Shown: one piece after another, positions 1 through 11,471 of the stretch
Layout: every line of letters begins with the position of its first letter
Position numbering within the stretch: the first letter of the stretch is position 1
DNA from: Methanosarcina sp.
Lineage (GTDB): Archaea; Halobacteriota; Methanosarcinia; Methanosarcinales; Methanosarcinaceae
Direction of reading: 5' to 3'
Assembly: GCA_003164755.1 (NCBI GenBank)
Contig: PLUB01000010.1
Span: 1 to 64,000 of the forward strand
Length of the DNA: 64,000 bases
Position numbers and translations under genes: made by a program
Notes under the pieces: model-generated
Databases searched by the model: none
What the model saw: only the letters and a program-made list of their open reading frames with translations
Told to the model about the DNA's origin: nothing

Positions 1-303
1 AAGTTACTCTGTTCTTAATGAAGTCAAATACATTAATCTACTGTTTGGTATAGTTTTATAATGTTAGTACATTTTCCTTGAATATTTTGATTTTTATTAA
101 TTACTTATAGATTTACATATTTTTTTTAGATTTTTTGCAACGGAACCCGAAAAGATATATATGATCACCATTGTATCGATTGCATCAAAATCAAAACATT
201 ACCGATTCCAATTTTAAAGTAGATATATTTCAAATAGTTAATACTATAATTATTTAGAAGAAATTTTAAAATATACTTCATACAAAAGACCATGTAATAT
301 CTT

Positions 304-335
304 AGAGAATTTCGATAAATCTCTATGCATTTGAT
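304..335. repeat. Half copy of the ~90-bp palindromic element (family A)
   Basis: One arm of the family-A inverted repeat (core GATAAATCTCT preceded by an AGAGAATTTC-like end) is visible here without a convincing partner arm. Complete copies lie near 970, 6361, 20734, 23110 and 23771. Confidence 0.4.
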
Positions 336-374
336 TATTGGGATTTTTAAATCCCTTAATAATAATTTTTATTC

Positions 375-594
375 ATGAAGACTCTTATTGATTTTGCTCT
401 TAAAGAAGAATAAAAATATCCTCAGTAAGTTGGAGACAAACAGGCTTGAATTGATTTCTTCAATTTACTGGAAACATTTTTGCATCATTTTTGAGTTCAG
501 ATATCTCAATAAAACCGTTTTTTTAGGCAAACCTGAAGATTACATTAGAAGAAATTATATCACTCAATTTCTAAGAAAGCCAAAATATATTTAA
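375..594 (+). pseudogene. IS5-like transposase N-terminal relic
   Basis: The reading starts ATG at 375 with MKTLIDFALKEE and then a stop. In the next frame it continues with a piece reading LETNRLELISSIYWKHF and, near the end, FRYLNKT-FLGKPED. This order resembles the start of IS5-family transposases common in Methanosarcina (an FALKEEYKRLQSVGDKL-type beginning, then a WKPFRPI block, then NKT-GGRPE). No DDE region can be followed downstream, so only the N-terminal piece remains. The family assignment is from memory of the motif order, and the function is lost in any case. An alternative is chance resemblance of an AT-rich ORF. Confidence 0.4.
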
Positions 595-1417
595 TGTGAA
601 GATTGTGAAAATTCAAACGTTGCCGACAAAGCAAACAACTGTGTGAGCTTATATTTGTAAAACTCCATAATTCTCTGAAATTGCAAATTAAATGTGAAAA
701 CAAAAAAGCTTAGCATGAATAATTTTTGTAAAATCATTAATTTTAATAAAAATATAGAGTGAAAATATATTATATCAGAAGAAACAATTCATGAAGCACA
801 CAAAAATTTGACTTTGAATTACATTTTTCATTAGTAGTAACATATATTTGCGAAACAAAATACATTTTTATCGTGAGACTTGAAAATATCGTATCGAAAA
901 AAATACTTTTTTTGATCAACTTATTTGCTCATGGTGACAGAAGAGAATACCAAAGTTCAACAGAAGTTGAGAGGATTTTGATCAGTCCCTAATTTTCGTC
1001 AGATACTCATAATAGGTATATATGTGATTCGTGAAAATTAGAGATTTATCGAAATCCTCTATATTTAATGTAGTAGATATATTCATAGATTTTATTAGAA
1101 AGCAACTTCAAGAGATGGAGTCACTACAAAATAAGTTACTACTGGTAAAATAGGTTAATAAGGAAGGTTGCGGCGGTTATTTCATAAACTTGGTTCAGAT
1201 AGATCCGCTATAATTTATTAAGAAATAAAATATTGAACTAAAAACAATATTTGAAAGTAAAAATTTTTAGACAATTCATAAAGTTAAAGGCATAGCTAGA
1301 GATAAGTTTGATATTAGAAAGTGTCCTTTAGCAATTGATCAAATAGGAAAAAATGAGTAGGCTTCCTATCTTGGAGAAAAAAATGGATATTGACTTATGA
1401 TTATGATTTTCGACAAC
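595..1417. other. Gene-free AT-rich tract
   Basis: No ORF with a credible start, ribosome binding site or recognisable family is seen on either strand. The only structured item is a family-A palindromic element at 970-1060. It may be the rest of the eroded insertion sequence that begins at 375. Confidence 0.5.
970..1060. repeat. Family-A palindromic element, copy 1
   Basis: The two arms are GAGGATTTTGATCAG...AATTTTC on the left and GAAAATTAGAGATTTATCGAAATCCTC on the right, read inward-facing and about 90 bp apart end to end. The right arm is nearly identical to the right arms at 6361-6450 and 23771-23863. Confidence 0.65.
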
Positions 1418-1831
1418 TCATGAACACAACCAAAGTTTCCAATTACGAAAAATAGTTCTAAAACTTCTACTGATCGGGAATAAAATTAATTTTGGAATAA
1501 GCTCATAGTTTGCTATAACTGTCCCATTTGCCTGCATGGATGTGATTTTTACATAACTGGGTTTCAATTCAATACTATAAATTATGTTTGTGCCTTTAAC
1601 ACTTATTGAGTGCAGTATATTTTGAGAATCTACCAGTGCAACTGTATTATTCCAGTATTTATCGCTGGAATCTGATTTATCACCTTTCAAATACCAATTT
1701 TGCCCGTTGCCGTTAATTATTCGCTGTGTAGGTGGTGCATTCGCTCCTGCAAGAACAACCGAACTCAACACAACCGACAGAGTAAATAGACAAATTAAAT
1801 ATTTAATCTTCTTCATGATTGTTTTCTTCAC
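1418..1831 (-). CDS. Small secreted hypothetical protein
   Basis: A 137-residue ORF. Residues 1-30 form a classic signal peptide: a basic start (MKKTIMKKIK), a hydrophobic stretch (YLICLFTLSVVLSSVVLA) and a small-residue cleavage region (AGA). The mature part begins with NAPPTQRIINGNGQNWYLKG and reads like a short beta-rich extracellular domain with WYLKGDKSDSSDKYW and SVKGTNIIYSIELKPSYVKI. I do not recognise a family. The C-terminal residues (FRTIFRNWKLWLCS) look unlike the rest, so the end may be frameshifted or truncated. It stands alone, about 1.5 kb from pta and on the other strand. Confidence 0.5.
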   Translation of the reverse strand: MKKTIMKKIKYLICLFTLSVVLSSVVLAGANAPPTQRIINGNGQNWYLKGDKSDSSDKYWNNTVALVDSQNILHSISVKGTNIIYSIELKPSYVKITSMQANGTVIANYELIPKLILFPISRSFRTIFRNWKLWLCS

Positions 1832-3300
1832 AATCCCCAGTGTATATTTCTAAACTTTTGCTCAATTTAATGCTGTTTTTAAATCTGGTTTAATTATAAT
1901 ACTGCCCGGTTGTTTTTTTCCAACCGAATGGCGAACTTGTTCCAAATACATCTTTTATTCGCCAAATTGAACCACAAAAACCAAGTTTTCCCAAAATAAT
2001 TTAGTCAGCAGCCGTAACATTTAATTTTTATAGAAATGTTTAAATAAATATATTAATATAACTTGCTGTATATTATACTATTATAAAACTTCGAAAAACA
2101 TTCATTATATAAAATAACCATCAAATATATAATTTTGATAGCAATATTTCTCCTGAAGTTTGTTCCTCCATATGTTAGGTAGTCTATCAAAGTAGTAGTT
2201 GATATTTTACCAAGATGCTCACCTACTCGCATCCTGCCCATTTTCTATCCTCCTCACATTTTGGTCGAAAGAGGAATAAATGGTAAAATATCCACGTGAT
2301 TTTTGATATCCGTATGAGTTTGGGAAGTAAAAATAGTAGTGAGACACAAATGTGAAAATAGAAACCTTTTTGCATGTGATCACTAGCTGTATCGTACAAT
2401 TAGAGGTTAAAAATAAACTTGATGAAATAGTTTGGCTTCCACAGTTCAAAGAGTGGAGGAGCACCCAATTGCAAAAGAGAATTATAAAAATTAACTCAAT
2501 TTGGCAGTTACCTAAAAAAATCGATTGATTTTTTTAGTTGTTAAAAATTGATAACTTCCAAAAAATTCAAACATGAAACACACAATCATTAGCCAATAAT
2601 TTGAGAAACTGAACTCAAACATACTTGGGAATTAAATTACACATATCGATTATTAATGTTATTTTTTATCTCATAGTCTAGTTAAAAATTTTTTTTATAA
2701 GGATACTTTTTAACTGCAGCACTGTTATGACCCTCATCTTCTTAAGGGGGAATGTTAACCTCCAAACAAACATCCTATCATCAATCCGTTTTTTGGAAAG
2801 ATATAAATTACTCATCGATCCCCATTTGATTCCTTTTTCCTGACTAATCAAGCCGGGAAAAATAATACATAGCCATCTTTACTAGGATTCATTATTGATT
2901 CAACTTTCTGCTATTGAGCATATCTTTTATTTATCCATCAGTTAGTAATCAGAAGTCTCTATTGCATCAAAGAGACATCTCGAACTGTTTTTAGAGGGGA
3001 TTAACAGTTACGATACTTTTTTATTGTCACACTCCTTTCGGAATTCTGTTATATTAATTTATTATTAATATTTGAGATAATTTTGATAAACCTCCGATTT
3101 CAATAAATTGATTACATATGCTTTGTAAGAAATCAACAAAAAATTGGATTCATCTAAATTTCCTAAGTTTATTGTTAATAAAAACTATACCAGATTTCAT
3201 GAAAAAAAAAAATATTCTTTTATTGATTTTGAATATAAATGTTTGCAAATAAGTATAATAGGTTAGTAGATAGGGATATATAGTCATCTTTAGATAAATT
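1832..3300. other. Intergenic tract with short minus-strand ORFs of unknown status
   Basis: Two short minus-strand ORFs (2053-2241 and 2219-2464) overlap. The first has a good GGAGGA ribosome site before its ATG, but its sequence (MGRMRVGEHLGKISTTTLIDYL...) matches no family I know. They may be the remains of a larger gene. A degenerate family-A palindrome lies at 3074-3165. Otherwise I see nothing. Confidence 0.35.
3074..3165. repeat. Family-A palindromic element, degenerate copy 2
   Basis: The left arm TTTTGATAAACCTCCGATTT is well kept, while the right arm (AAATTGGATTCATCTAAATTTCC) has several changes. It lies about 200 bp upstream of pta. Confidence 0.45.
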
Positions 3301-3320
3301 TCTCTGAGATTTTTACGTAA

Positions 3321-3330
3321 ATTTATATAT
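3321..3330 (+). promoter_or_regulatory. Likely TATA box of pta-ackA
   Basis: The ATTTATATAT sequence sits about 50 nt before the pta start. Given the usual archaeal spacing of about 25 nt to the transcription start, it predicts a short leader of roughly 25-30 nt containing the AGGAGGT ribosome site at 3364-3370. Placement is by motif only. Confidence 0.45.
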
Positions 3331-3377
3331 CAAGACCGGTAAATTTAATCATCCGAATTATATAGGAGGTTGGTTGA

Positions 3378-4379
<1,002 letters not shown>

Positions 4380-4483
4380 TTGAAAATGCACAACGAAAGT
4401 GCTTTACAAATTTTATAAATTATATTTTAACCGAAAAACTGTGAACGTGACTTAAAAGCAATGAGTTGAACTGGTGTGTATAC

Positions 4484-5710
4484 ATGAAGGTACTTGTAAT
4501 AAATGCTGGGAGCTCGTCTCTCAAATATCAATTAATTGATATGGCTAACGAATCCGCCCTTGCAGTAGGTCTCTGTGAGAGGATAGGTGTCAATAATGGA
4601 ATTATTACCCAGAAAAGATTCGATGGCAAGAAACTGGAAGAGCAAACTGATCTACCCACTCACAAGCTAGCACTCGCAGAGGTCGTAAAAGCTCTCACCG
4701 ACCCAGAATTCGGTGTAATCAAAGATATGACCGAAATAAACGCAGTCGGACACAGGGTTGTGCACGGTGGCGAGCAATTCACGACATCTGCTTTAATCGA
4801 TACTAGTGTGGAACAGGCAATCAAAGATTGCTTTGAACTAGCTCCTCTCCACAACCCTCCAAACATGATGGGGATAACTGCCTGTGCTGAAATCATGCCC
4901 GGCACACCAATGGTAGCTGTATTTGATACTGCATTCCATATGACACTACCTGCATATGCCTACATGTATGCTCTACCATATGATTTGTACGAGAAACATG
5001 GAATTAGGAAATATGGTTTCCATGGTACATCTCATATGTACGTTGCCAGAAGAGCTGCTGCTATGCTTGGGAAATCAGAAAAAGATGTTAAAGTTATAAC
5101 TTGCCATCTCGGAAATGGTTCAAGCATTACCGCTGTAAAAGGTGGGAAATCCATTGAGACTAGCATGGGCTTTACCCCGCTAGAGGGGGTCGCAATGGGG
5201 ACCAGATGCGGTTCCATAGACCCAGCTGTCGTTCCATTCATTATGGAGAAAGAAGGGCTTTCAACCAGAGAAATTGACAGCCTTATGAATAAAAAATCCG
5301 GGGTACTCGGAATCTCTGGAATAAGCAACGACTTCAGAGACCTTGATGAAGCAGCTTCCAATGGTAACCAGAGAGCAGAACTTGCCCTTGAAGTCTTTGC
5401 ATACAAGATTAAAAAATTCATAGGTGAGTATTCAGCCGTGCTCAACGGTGCAGACGCAGTGGTCTTTACCGCAGGTATTGGAGAAAACAGCGCAACTATA
5501 AGACAAAGAATTCTTTCCGGTCTTGAAGGCCTGGGTATAAAGATTGATGATGAAAAGAACAAAATAAGAGGTCAGGAAATAGACATTAGCACACCAGATT
5601 CGAAAGTAAGAGTTCTTGTTATCCCAACCAATGAAGAACTTGCCATTGCAAGGGATACTAAAGAAGTATGTGAGACAGAATACAAGCTACATAGTTCTAT
5701 AACTGTCTGA
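4484..5710 (+). CDS. ackA: Acetate kinase
   Basis: Phosphorylates acetate with ATP to acetyl phosphate, the first step of acetoclastic methanogenesis, feeding Pta just upstream. The 408-residue protein starts [16 protein letters not shown], the N-terminal phosphate-binding signature of the acetate kinase family. It contains VDAFDTAFH-like ([13 protein letters not shown]), the KYGFHGTSH signature, the [11 protein letters not shown] phosphate-binding loop and FTAGIGENS near the C-terminus. An in-frame TTG 18 nt upstream would add six residues, but the ATG at 4484 gives the family N-terminus and is preferred. A hairpin terminator follows directly. Confidence 0.97.
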   Translation: MKVLVINAGSSSLKYQLIDMANESALAVGLCERIGVNNGIITQKRFDGKKLEEQTDLPTHKLALAEVVKALTDPEFGVIKDMTEINAVGHRVVHGGEQFTTSALIDTSVEQAIKDCFELAPLHNPPNMMGITACAEIMPGTPMVAVFDTAFHMTLPAYAYMYALPYDLYEKHGIRKYGFHGTSHMYVARRAAAMLGKSEKDVKVITCHLGNGSSITAVKGGKSIETSMGFTPLEGVAMGTRCGSIDPAVVPFIMEKEGLSTREIDSLMNKKSGVLGISGISNDFRDLDEAASNGNQRAELALEVFAYKIKKFIGEYSAVLNGADAVVFTAGIGENSATIRQRILSGLEGLGIKIDDEKNKIRGQEIDISTPDSKVRVLVIPTNEELAIARDTKEVCETEYKLHSSITV

Positions 5711-5752
5711 TGGTAAAGAGAATTTATCTCCTTACCATTCTTTTCTATTTTA
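5710..5752 (+). terminator. Hairpin terminator after ackA
   Basis: ATGGTAA-A-GAGA pairs with TCTC-C-TTACCAT around a 5-nt loop (one A-C mismatch), followed by the T-rich TTCTTTTCTATTTTA. It begins at the last base of the ackA stop codon region, which suggests it ends the pta-ackA transcript. Confidence 0.75.
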
Positions 5753-6185
5753 CTTCTGAGTTTTAACTGCAAATATTAAGATATTTTAATGCGAACTCCA
5801 GTTTGAACTTTATCCTTATTTTATTCTAATCTTTACAAAACCATATTTATTTGGGTCTATGTATAATTTAAGCCACATTTTTGCTTAAGAACTTCTATTT
5901 TTCGATTTTGTTTAGGCATCTGCACAAAAGTACATATTCATCCTCAAAAACCGAACTTAAAATTATAATAAAATCAATATCTTTAAATGATAATTGTCCT
6001 GAATATACCATCAGATCAGAAACTTTTAATATCCCAGCGAATCACTAAAATTTACATTAATTTCTCTGGAAACTAACTCCAATCAATGAAAAACAAACAA
6101 GAAAAAAAAATTCCTTGTTGGTCTTTTTTTTCATACTTTACCCCCCTTTCCGACTTGCTACAGTCTTGAATACGATCCATCGCTT

Positions 6186-6325
6186 CGAATGACTACTCTT
6201 ATTTGTTTTACTCCTGATTAATTTACCATTTATCCTCAATAATTCACACGAAAAAACTTAATTCATACATCCTAATTCCATTTTTTTGTAACCGCCTATA
6301 AAAATTTAATATTCTGGAAGTAGAG
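6186..6325. repeat. Dispersed repeat C, copy 1
   Basis: A tract including ATCCTCAATAATTCACA, then AAAACTTAATTCATACAT and CTAATTCCATTTTTTTGTAA recurs in the same order at 28764-28895. It has no coding potential. It may be the remnant of a small mobile element or an intergenic repeat family. Confidence 0.5.
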
Positions 6326-6360
6326 AGATTCCTTAAATTATAAGGGAATTAAAAACGAAG

Positions 6361-6450
6361 ACCATTTCGATAAACCTCTGATTTCCACAAGTAATTTACA
6401 TTTCTGTTATAAGCATATGACTAGATTTAAGGGTTTATCGAGATCCTCCA
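6361..6450. repeat. Family-A palindromic element, copy 3
   Basis: The left arm is CCATTTCGATAAACCTCTGATTT and the right arm AGATTTAAGGGTTTATCGAGATCCTCC, with the shared centre ATAAGCATATGACTA. It lies downstream of both convergent flanking genes. Confidence 0.7.
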
Positions 6451-6566
6451 TATCTGATATCCTTACAAACAAAATAGGAGACTTCTCCAAAAAAATTACA
6501 CTATAAATATACATAAAAAGTTAATTTAGAACACCCTCAAAGGAAATTTTTATTTAGTTATAGAAA

Positions 6567-9026
6567 TTAGATTTTTATTTTGTTTCCATTTAAAACGTCA
6601 CTTTCTTTTATATAAATTGCTGGTCCAGTGATATTTCCTTCTGCACTCAGTTTATAAGCTGATATAGCATTGGTTCCACTGTCAGTTTTTTCTGTAGAAT
6701 AGGGTACAGTTATTTCAAATGAACCGTCCATATCTGCCTTTGCTCCATTTTCATACTTGAACTCTCTGCCTGCGTTTGATTTGAGATAAAGTGTTACATT
6801 GACAGGTTTGTTAGGGGTTGAAGTACCTGTAATCTTGGCCCCTCGAACATATTCAAATATTTTTACAATATTACTTTTGTTATGGGCTACATTCAGGACA
6901 ATGCTTTCGTGGACAAGCCGTAGATTTCCAAGATTTGCTCCATTACGGTCGTGAAGCTTAAATATCTCAGTATTCAAAAGTTTCTCTTTAGCAATCACAG
7001 AAGTACGGTTAACTTGCTTAAAATAATCCTTTGAATCCTTTCCTGCGAAATGAGCAATAGCTCCAAACTTACCATTTAACATCGGTGTATCAGTTATCAC
7101 ATATTTTACCTTGAGTTTGTCCATTACAGCCTTTGCTTCCTGTTCAGACTCAGACATAAAGAAATCTGCCGAATCCTCAACACCGGTCTGGAAATTATTC
7201 GATATTGCAGGCCTCTTGGAGATGTACACTATCCAGTTACCATAATCCCACCAGCTCAGTACTCCATATTCTGGAATTTGGAAAGGTTGAAGATAATAAG
7301 AAGTCTCAGGGCTGGAATTTTTGAGCCAAATGAGCGATTTTTGCCATTCTGGACCTGGAACAACCAAGTCTGAACTTTTTGCAAAAGCAACTCCTATCCA
7401 TATGCAGGGTATAAAAACGAGCCCTATCAACGCCAATGCTGAAAAAACTTTGAAGTAATCAGGTCTCTGCTTATTTTTTGACCCTGAAAAATCCCTTTTT
7501 TTGAGTCTTGGTATTGTGTTCACATTTACTTTTTTTTCGGTTTGAGAGTCAAGTGAGATTTTTTTCCAATTTTTTAGTCCAGATATTACCATTTTTACTT
7601 CAGTTTCAAAGTTTAGGGATTCAAACAGAATCCATAGTATATATGAAGTAAGGATTGCAATATTTACTGCGAGCTGATATGAAAAACGTCTTTGTGAAAA
7701 TGTGATATATGCAGAAAAGATTGTCCATAATAGGAAAAAAACCCTCTCTGGTTTTGATTTATCCCCTTTCCACTCAAGAACTAGCAGGAAAAAAGCTGCA
7801 AGAGCAACAAGCAAGCAAAGTCCGAAATTTCCTAATGCTTGCGTAACAGTGAAGTTTCCTGTTGAAGTTAAAAACAAAGGAATTGCTTCGGAAATAGTAC
7901 CTAAGTATTCACCTTTTCCCGAGAAAAAACCTATTCCTTCTATCACAAAAGCGTAAGATCCAGCTGAAAAAAAGCGGAGAAACCAAAAGCTTGTACACAA
8001 AACCAGTATTAAAGTGCCAGGATAATACTTCCAGTCCATGCCTTTTTTTGAGATATATACGGAAAGGCCCCAACAAAAAGTAGTGGCTGCTATCATGCTA
8101 AGTATATAGAGTACCTGAAACCAGGAAAGATACATAGCACTCATTTCTAGACCCGAGCGTACATATCCTAATGATAATGGAATAGTAAATAAAAGTGTTG
8201 CAAAAAGACTTGTTACTAAGCAGATGAAAATGTCATCAGATCGTTTTCCGGCTTTAAGGTCGAGAATAGTCTGTACAACTGCATACAATACTATCAAGCT
8301 TACAAAAAACAAGGCCCCCAACCATGTAAAAATAAACAGCGCTAAGAATATCCCCGATGCTCCTGCAAAAGCCAGTGATTTAATCAGTTTCTTTTCTGAA
8401 TAAATATTTTTAAGAGAGCTGAGGGAAAAAGAATCTTCCCTTATCCATTTTAAAGCAAGTATGATTAATGCATATGATGCAGTTGTGAGAAATGTTTCTG
8501 CTACATGATGGCTAACGTTTCCAAACTTGGATGCGTATATATGAGCTGGCATAAATGCAAAAACGAAGGCGGCAAGAAGTCCTGTTTTTCTGTCAAGAAT
8601 CGTAGCAGCTGCTATATAAAGTGGAATTATAGTCAATACCCCGAGAAGTACCGGTAATAATGCTCCTGCAAATTCGATAATATGCAAATCTGGCTGGCCT
8701 CCTCCCAAGATTTTTGCAAGCAGAGCACCTAACAGATCAAAAAAAGGCGGCCATCCTATTTCAAAACCGTAAGGATAATTGAGGTAAGAATCGAAATTAA
8801 GAGTATGTGGAAAATTGTATGCTGTATAAAGAATACGTCGCATATGATAAAATTGATCATATCCGCTGAAGGTTATACCTCCGTTTGCAGTGACTGAGGT
8901 ATAAGAGAGCATGCGTATGAAAAAAGCAACTAAAACAGCTGCTGTTAGAGTAATAATTCTAAGTTTTAAACCATTGTGATGTCCTTCTGCAACCGAATAT
9001 GCCATGCCTTTAGTCATTGCAACCAT
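6567..9026 (-). CDS. aglB: Oligosaccharyltransferase AglB (STT3 family)
   Basis: Transfers a lipid-linked glycan to Asn in N-glycosylation sequons of exported proteins, outside the cell membrane. The 819-residue protein has an N-terminal half of about a dozen membrane segments (roughly residues 25-490) and a soluble C-terminal domain. The STT3 hallmark WWDYG is present in GVLSWWDYGNWIVYISKR. The first external loop has YDQFYHMRR (the GXD-type acidic site near residue 55), and NVSHHVAE matches the second metal-binding loop. A basic, poorly conserved segment (near residues 485-510) connects the halves. It stands alone between convergent ackA and an IS110 relic. The start is uncertain, since Met residues at 1, 4 and 8 are all possible. 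Confidence 0.92.
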   Translation of the reverse strand: MVAMTKGMAYSVAEGHHNGLKLRIITLTAAVLVAFFIRMLSYTSVTANGGITFSGYDQFYHMRRILYTAYNFPHTLNFDSYLNYPYGFEIGWPPFFDLLGALLAKILGGGQPDLHIIEFAGALLPVLLGVLTIIPLYIAAATILDRKTGLLAAFVFAFMPAHIYASKFGNVSHHVAETFLTTASYALIILALKWIREDSFSLSSLKNIYSEKKLIKSLAFAGASGIFLALFIFTWLGALFFVSLIVLYAVVQTILDLKAGKRSDDIFICLVTSLFATLLFTIPLSLGYVRSGLEMSAMYLSWFQVLYILSMIAATTFCWGLSVYISKKGMDWKYYPGTLILVLCTSFWFLRFFSAGSYAFVIEGIGFFSGKGEYLGTISEAIPLFLTSTGNFTVTQALGNFGLCLLVALAAFFLLVLEWKGDKSKPERVFFLLWTIFSAYITFSQRRFSYQLAVNIAILTSYILWILFESLNFETEVKMVISGLKNWKKISLDSQTEKKVNVNTIPRLKKRDFSGSKNKQRPDYFKVFSALALIGLVFIPCIWIGVAFAKSSDLVVPGPEWQKSLIWLKNSSPETSYYLQPFQIPEYGVLSWWDYGNWIVYISKRPAISNNFQTGVEDSADFFMSESEQEAKAVMDKLKVKYVITDTPMLNGKFGAIAHFAGKDSKDYFKQVNRTSVIAKEKLLNTEIFKLHDRNGANLGNLRLVHESIVLNVAHNKSNIVKIFEYVRGAKITGTSTPNKPVNVTLYLKSNAGREFKYENGAKADMDGSFEITVPYSTEKTDSGTNAISAYKLSAEGNITGPAIYIKESDVLNGNKIKI

Positions 9027-9699
9027 CTCATTTGATTTTATAATACTGTAATCTCAAATTTGTTTTAATATTTATAGTTATCCTATATACAGTATTTTCA
9101 ATTTATTATAGCTCCAATTGACTACATTAATTTGTTTCCAATTTTCCCTCAAGAGTTGACACTAAAAATTTGTATACACACAGCTTAATCCCAGACTTTA
9201 TAATATCTTCAGGATCGCAAAAAGCTATCATTATTTACTGCGTTCTGAGACTGCAATATATAAAAAAACCTGAAAGATAATAAAAATCTCTGATTATTAA
9301 TTTTTACGATGAAAAGTCATAATGCTTCTTCAAGATAATTTGTACTTACTTTTCCGAACTTTGATAATTTTAAGATAAATTTGATTATACTTATTTCTAT
9401 TGTTCAAACTACAATAAGTCTCAAGCCTTCAATAATATCATGATAGTACTTGAGGCTACCTTCTTCATATGCTTCTCCAATCCTCTTTTTTTGTAGTTGC
9501 TATTACCTGACAAATGAGTATAAATTTATCAACAGAATAGGTTTCAGTCTCAATAAGTTTCCTTTCTTGAATTTCTCCTTTTTTTATACCTGTTTCATCT
9601 TTGTAGATCTATAATTTATAATGAGATGCCATATTATTGTAGCAATTTTACTTACTAGGTAAATACTTGACTTTATTGGTTCAATTGATTTCTTCTTCC
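9027..9699. other. Intergenic region upstream of aglB
   Basis: AT-rich. No gene, tRNA or strong repeat is seen. The aglB promoter should lie near its right-hand side of the start (around 9050-9080). Confidence 0.4.
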
Positions 9700-9960
9700 G
9701 GTTAAAAAAATAGTTTAACTTGCTGTTTTGTTCTTGCTGCTGCCTGAGCAATCTGTTTTAGAATCCAACTTACTGCCTTTGATACTCTTTTTGTAATTAT
9801 CCAGTTGAGAATTTATCAGCGACTTATATACATTCGGAACTACCATGAGCCATGAAACAAGCTTATAGTCTAAAAAACCATTGAAATTGCCTATTTCACC
9901 AATTAGAAGTGCTGCAACAATTTTCCCAATACACTGCACAGGCACGAAAATTTCAATCTA
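9700..9960 (-). pseudogene. IS110-family transposase C-terminal relic
   Basis: The minus-strand reading IGKIVAALLIGEIGNFNGF...KLVSWLMVVPNVYKS is the transposase_20 block of IS110/IS116/IS902 transposases. It starts the pattern (I)xxIGxxxAxxLxxEIGdxxxFxxxKxLvswxGLvPxvyqS. After a frame slip near 9760 the sequence continues WILKQIAQAAARTKQQVKLFF, the family's C-terminal block. The N-terminal DEDD half is missing and the region to 10400 shows no clear reading frame, so it cannot be active. Confidence 0.75.
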
Positions 9961-10420
9961 ACCCTTACGTTTCCAATAAGCATAGTTGAAAATTTATCTC
10001 TCCAAATTTTGGATTTCATCGTTAAGATATTTTATAAAATTTAGATATGTTTGAAGCCTAAATACAGCGCTTGATATAATTATCTGTCAAAAGTTTTTCA
10101 TATCTGATAACTTTTTTACGAACATTTGGAGAAAAATTTTTCTATGATTTGGTCAACGGTCTTCCAGTAAGAGATTCCTGATTGAATCACTATACAGTTT
10201 CTACAAAAAATATCGATCAATACATCACTTAAATGTAGCATTTGAGACGAAGAAAATAGCAGGAGCTTCATTTTTGACATCTAGTATTTTTTGTAGAAAT
10301 TTTAACTGAAGTCGACATAAGAAACAAAGACATTAAGGCGAAAATTATCAAAACAATTCCCATTTGAGTGAAAATGGATTGTTACATCTGCAAAAATTAG
10401 TTTAATTAGACAATAGAAAG
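9961..10420. other. Intergenic tract, probably eroded transposon DNA
   Basis: It lies upstream of the IS110 relic in its reading direction and has no continuous frame. It may hold unrecognisable N-terminal transposase sequence. No other feature is seen. Confidence 0.35.
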
Positions 10421-11467
10421 TCACTTACCTTGTTCTATTTCAGTTCCATTTTCGGTTTCCTTATTTTTCAAATATATCCTCTTTTCGTAATAACTCAGAG
10501 GATGTTTGATTTTTTCACATAATCTATCTTTCCCAATGCAATTGCCATAGGTCCTCATGGTATCGCAGGCAGGTGGTTTATAGTGATATCCTGTAGAACC
10601 TGAAATGTGCTTTATCTGGTAAAGAGTTTTTTCTGCTCCAAAATCAGGAGAGATGTTGAAAAGATTGAGAATTTCATCCACTGACATTCCAATGCTAAGC
10701 AGGAAAGATGTCATGGCAAAACGCATCGAATGTGCAAGATTCGCCCCCCTCTTTACGTTTGCAAGGGCATGTAAAATACATGGGGGAAAAAACTCTGGCT
10801 CAACAATCCCAAAATCCGTTGCACAAAATTTATTCTTTTGGATCTCGAACTGATCCTTTATCTCGGCAACATACGGAGCACAAAAATTAGAAACTTCTTC
10901 AGAGATCTCAGAAATAGGTAAGAAGTGTTCGATCCGCTCTCTGATTGCTTCTTCAAGGAGCCTTGCAAATTCTTCTTTGGTAATACTTACTTTTCCAGCT
11001 CTGAAAGTGCGATTTGTAAGTTTCCAGGCGGGATCTTTAAGGGAGTTTGAAAAGTGAATATAATCCGTAAAATGCATGATGAAATAAGTATCTTTGAATT
11101 CTACTGAAATTCTAAAATCTTCTCCGAACTCAAGCAAAAAAATCGGATTTTCATTTTTGAGAATATTATAAGCAGCTTTAGCTTCTGCCAAAGCATACCG
11201 ACGGGTGAAAAGTTGATCATTCACGCATGCAACCAGCATCCTGGCAAAAGGGTATGAAAGAAGCTCAGAGAGAACCTGAGCTTCCCCATATAAATGAGAT
11301 TTATTAATTTCCCCTTCAAGAGCCTCTTTTACTCTTTCAATCCCCCGGACCCTTGCAGTCCGAAAAGCACGTGAATTAAGCAGATTATCCAAAGAAATAC
11401 CTAGACTTTCAACATGGGTAGATGCTTCTGAAATAAAAGGATAATATGCAAATTTATCTGCCTGCAT
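10421..11467 (-). CDS. priL: DNA primase large subunit
   Basis: Regulatory subunit of the archaeal/eukaryal-type primase that starts DNA synthesis at replication forks, partner of PriS. The start chosen is the ATG at 11467, which lies four nt after the PCNA stop and gives 348 residues beginning MQADKFAYYPFISEAS. A longer reading with 23 extra residues would overlap the end of pcn and is less likely. The C-terminal third carries the four conserved Cys of the primase iron-sulfur cluster: PPCILHAL, PPACDTM, GNCIG and RLCEKIKHPLSYY. It is co-oriented with and almost touching pcn, so the two are translated from one message. Confidence 0.93.
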   Translation of the reverse strand: MQADKFAYYPFISEASTHVESLGISLDNLLNSRAFRTARVRGIERVKEALEGEINKSHLYGEAQVLSELLSYPFARMLVACVNDQLFTRRYALAEAKAAYNILKNENPIFLLEFGEDFRISVEFKDTYFIMHFTDYIHFSNSLKDPAWKLTNRTFRAGKVSITKEEFARLLEEAIRERIEHFLPISEISEEVSNFCAPYVAEIKDQFEIQKNKFCATDFGIVEPEFFPPCILHALANVKRGANLAHSMRFAMTSFLLSIGMSVDEILNLFNISPDFGAEKTLYQIKHISGSTGYHYKPPACDTMRTYGNCIGKDRLCEKIKHPLSYYEKRIYLKNKETENGTEIEQGK

Positions 11468-11471
11468 ACTA

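Larger units (their letters stand above)
5753..6566. other. Intergenic region holding repeats only
   Basis: It lies between the convergent ackA and aglB genes. It contains a family-C repeat (6186-6325), a family-A palindrome (6361-6450), and at 6095-6131 a weak AACAAG/CTTGTT hairpin followed by a T run. No gene is supported. Confidence 0.6.

Noticed and set aside
4660-5562. Minus-strand ORFs across ackA
   Set aside because: They are shadows of a strongly conserved gene on the other strand.
9027-9699. A gene or RNA in the aglB upstream region
   Set aside because: No open frame, tRNA fold or repeat was convincing.
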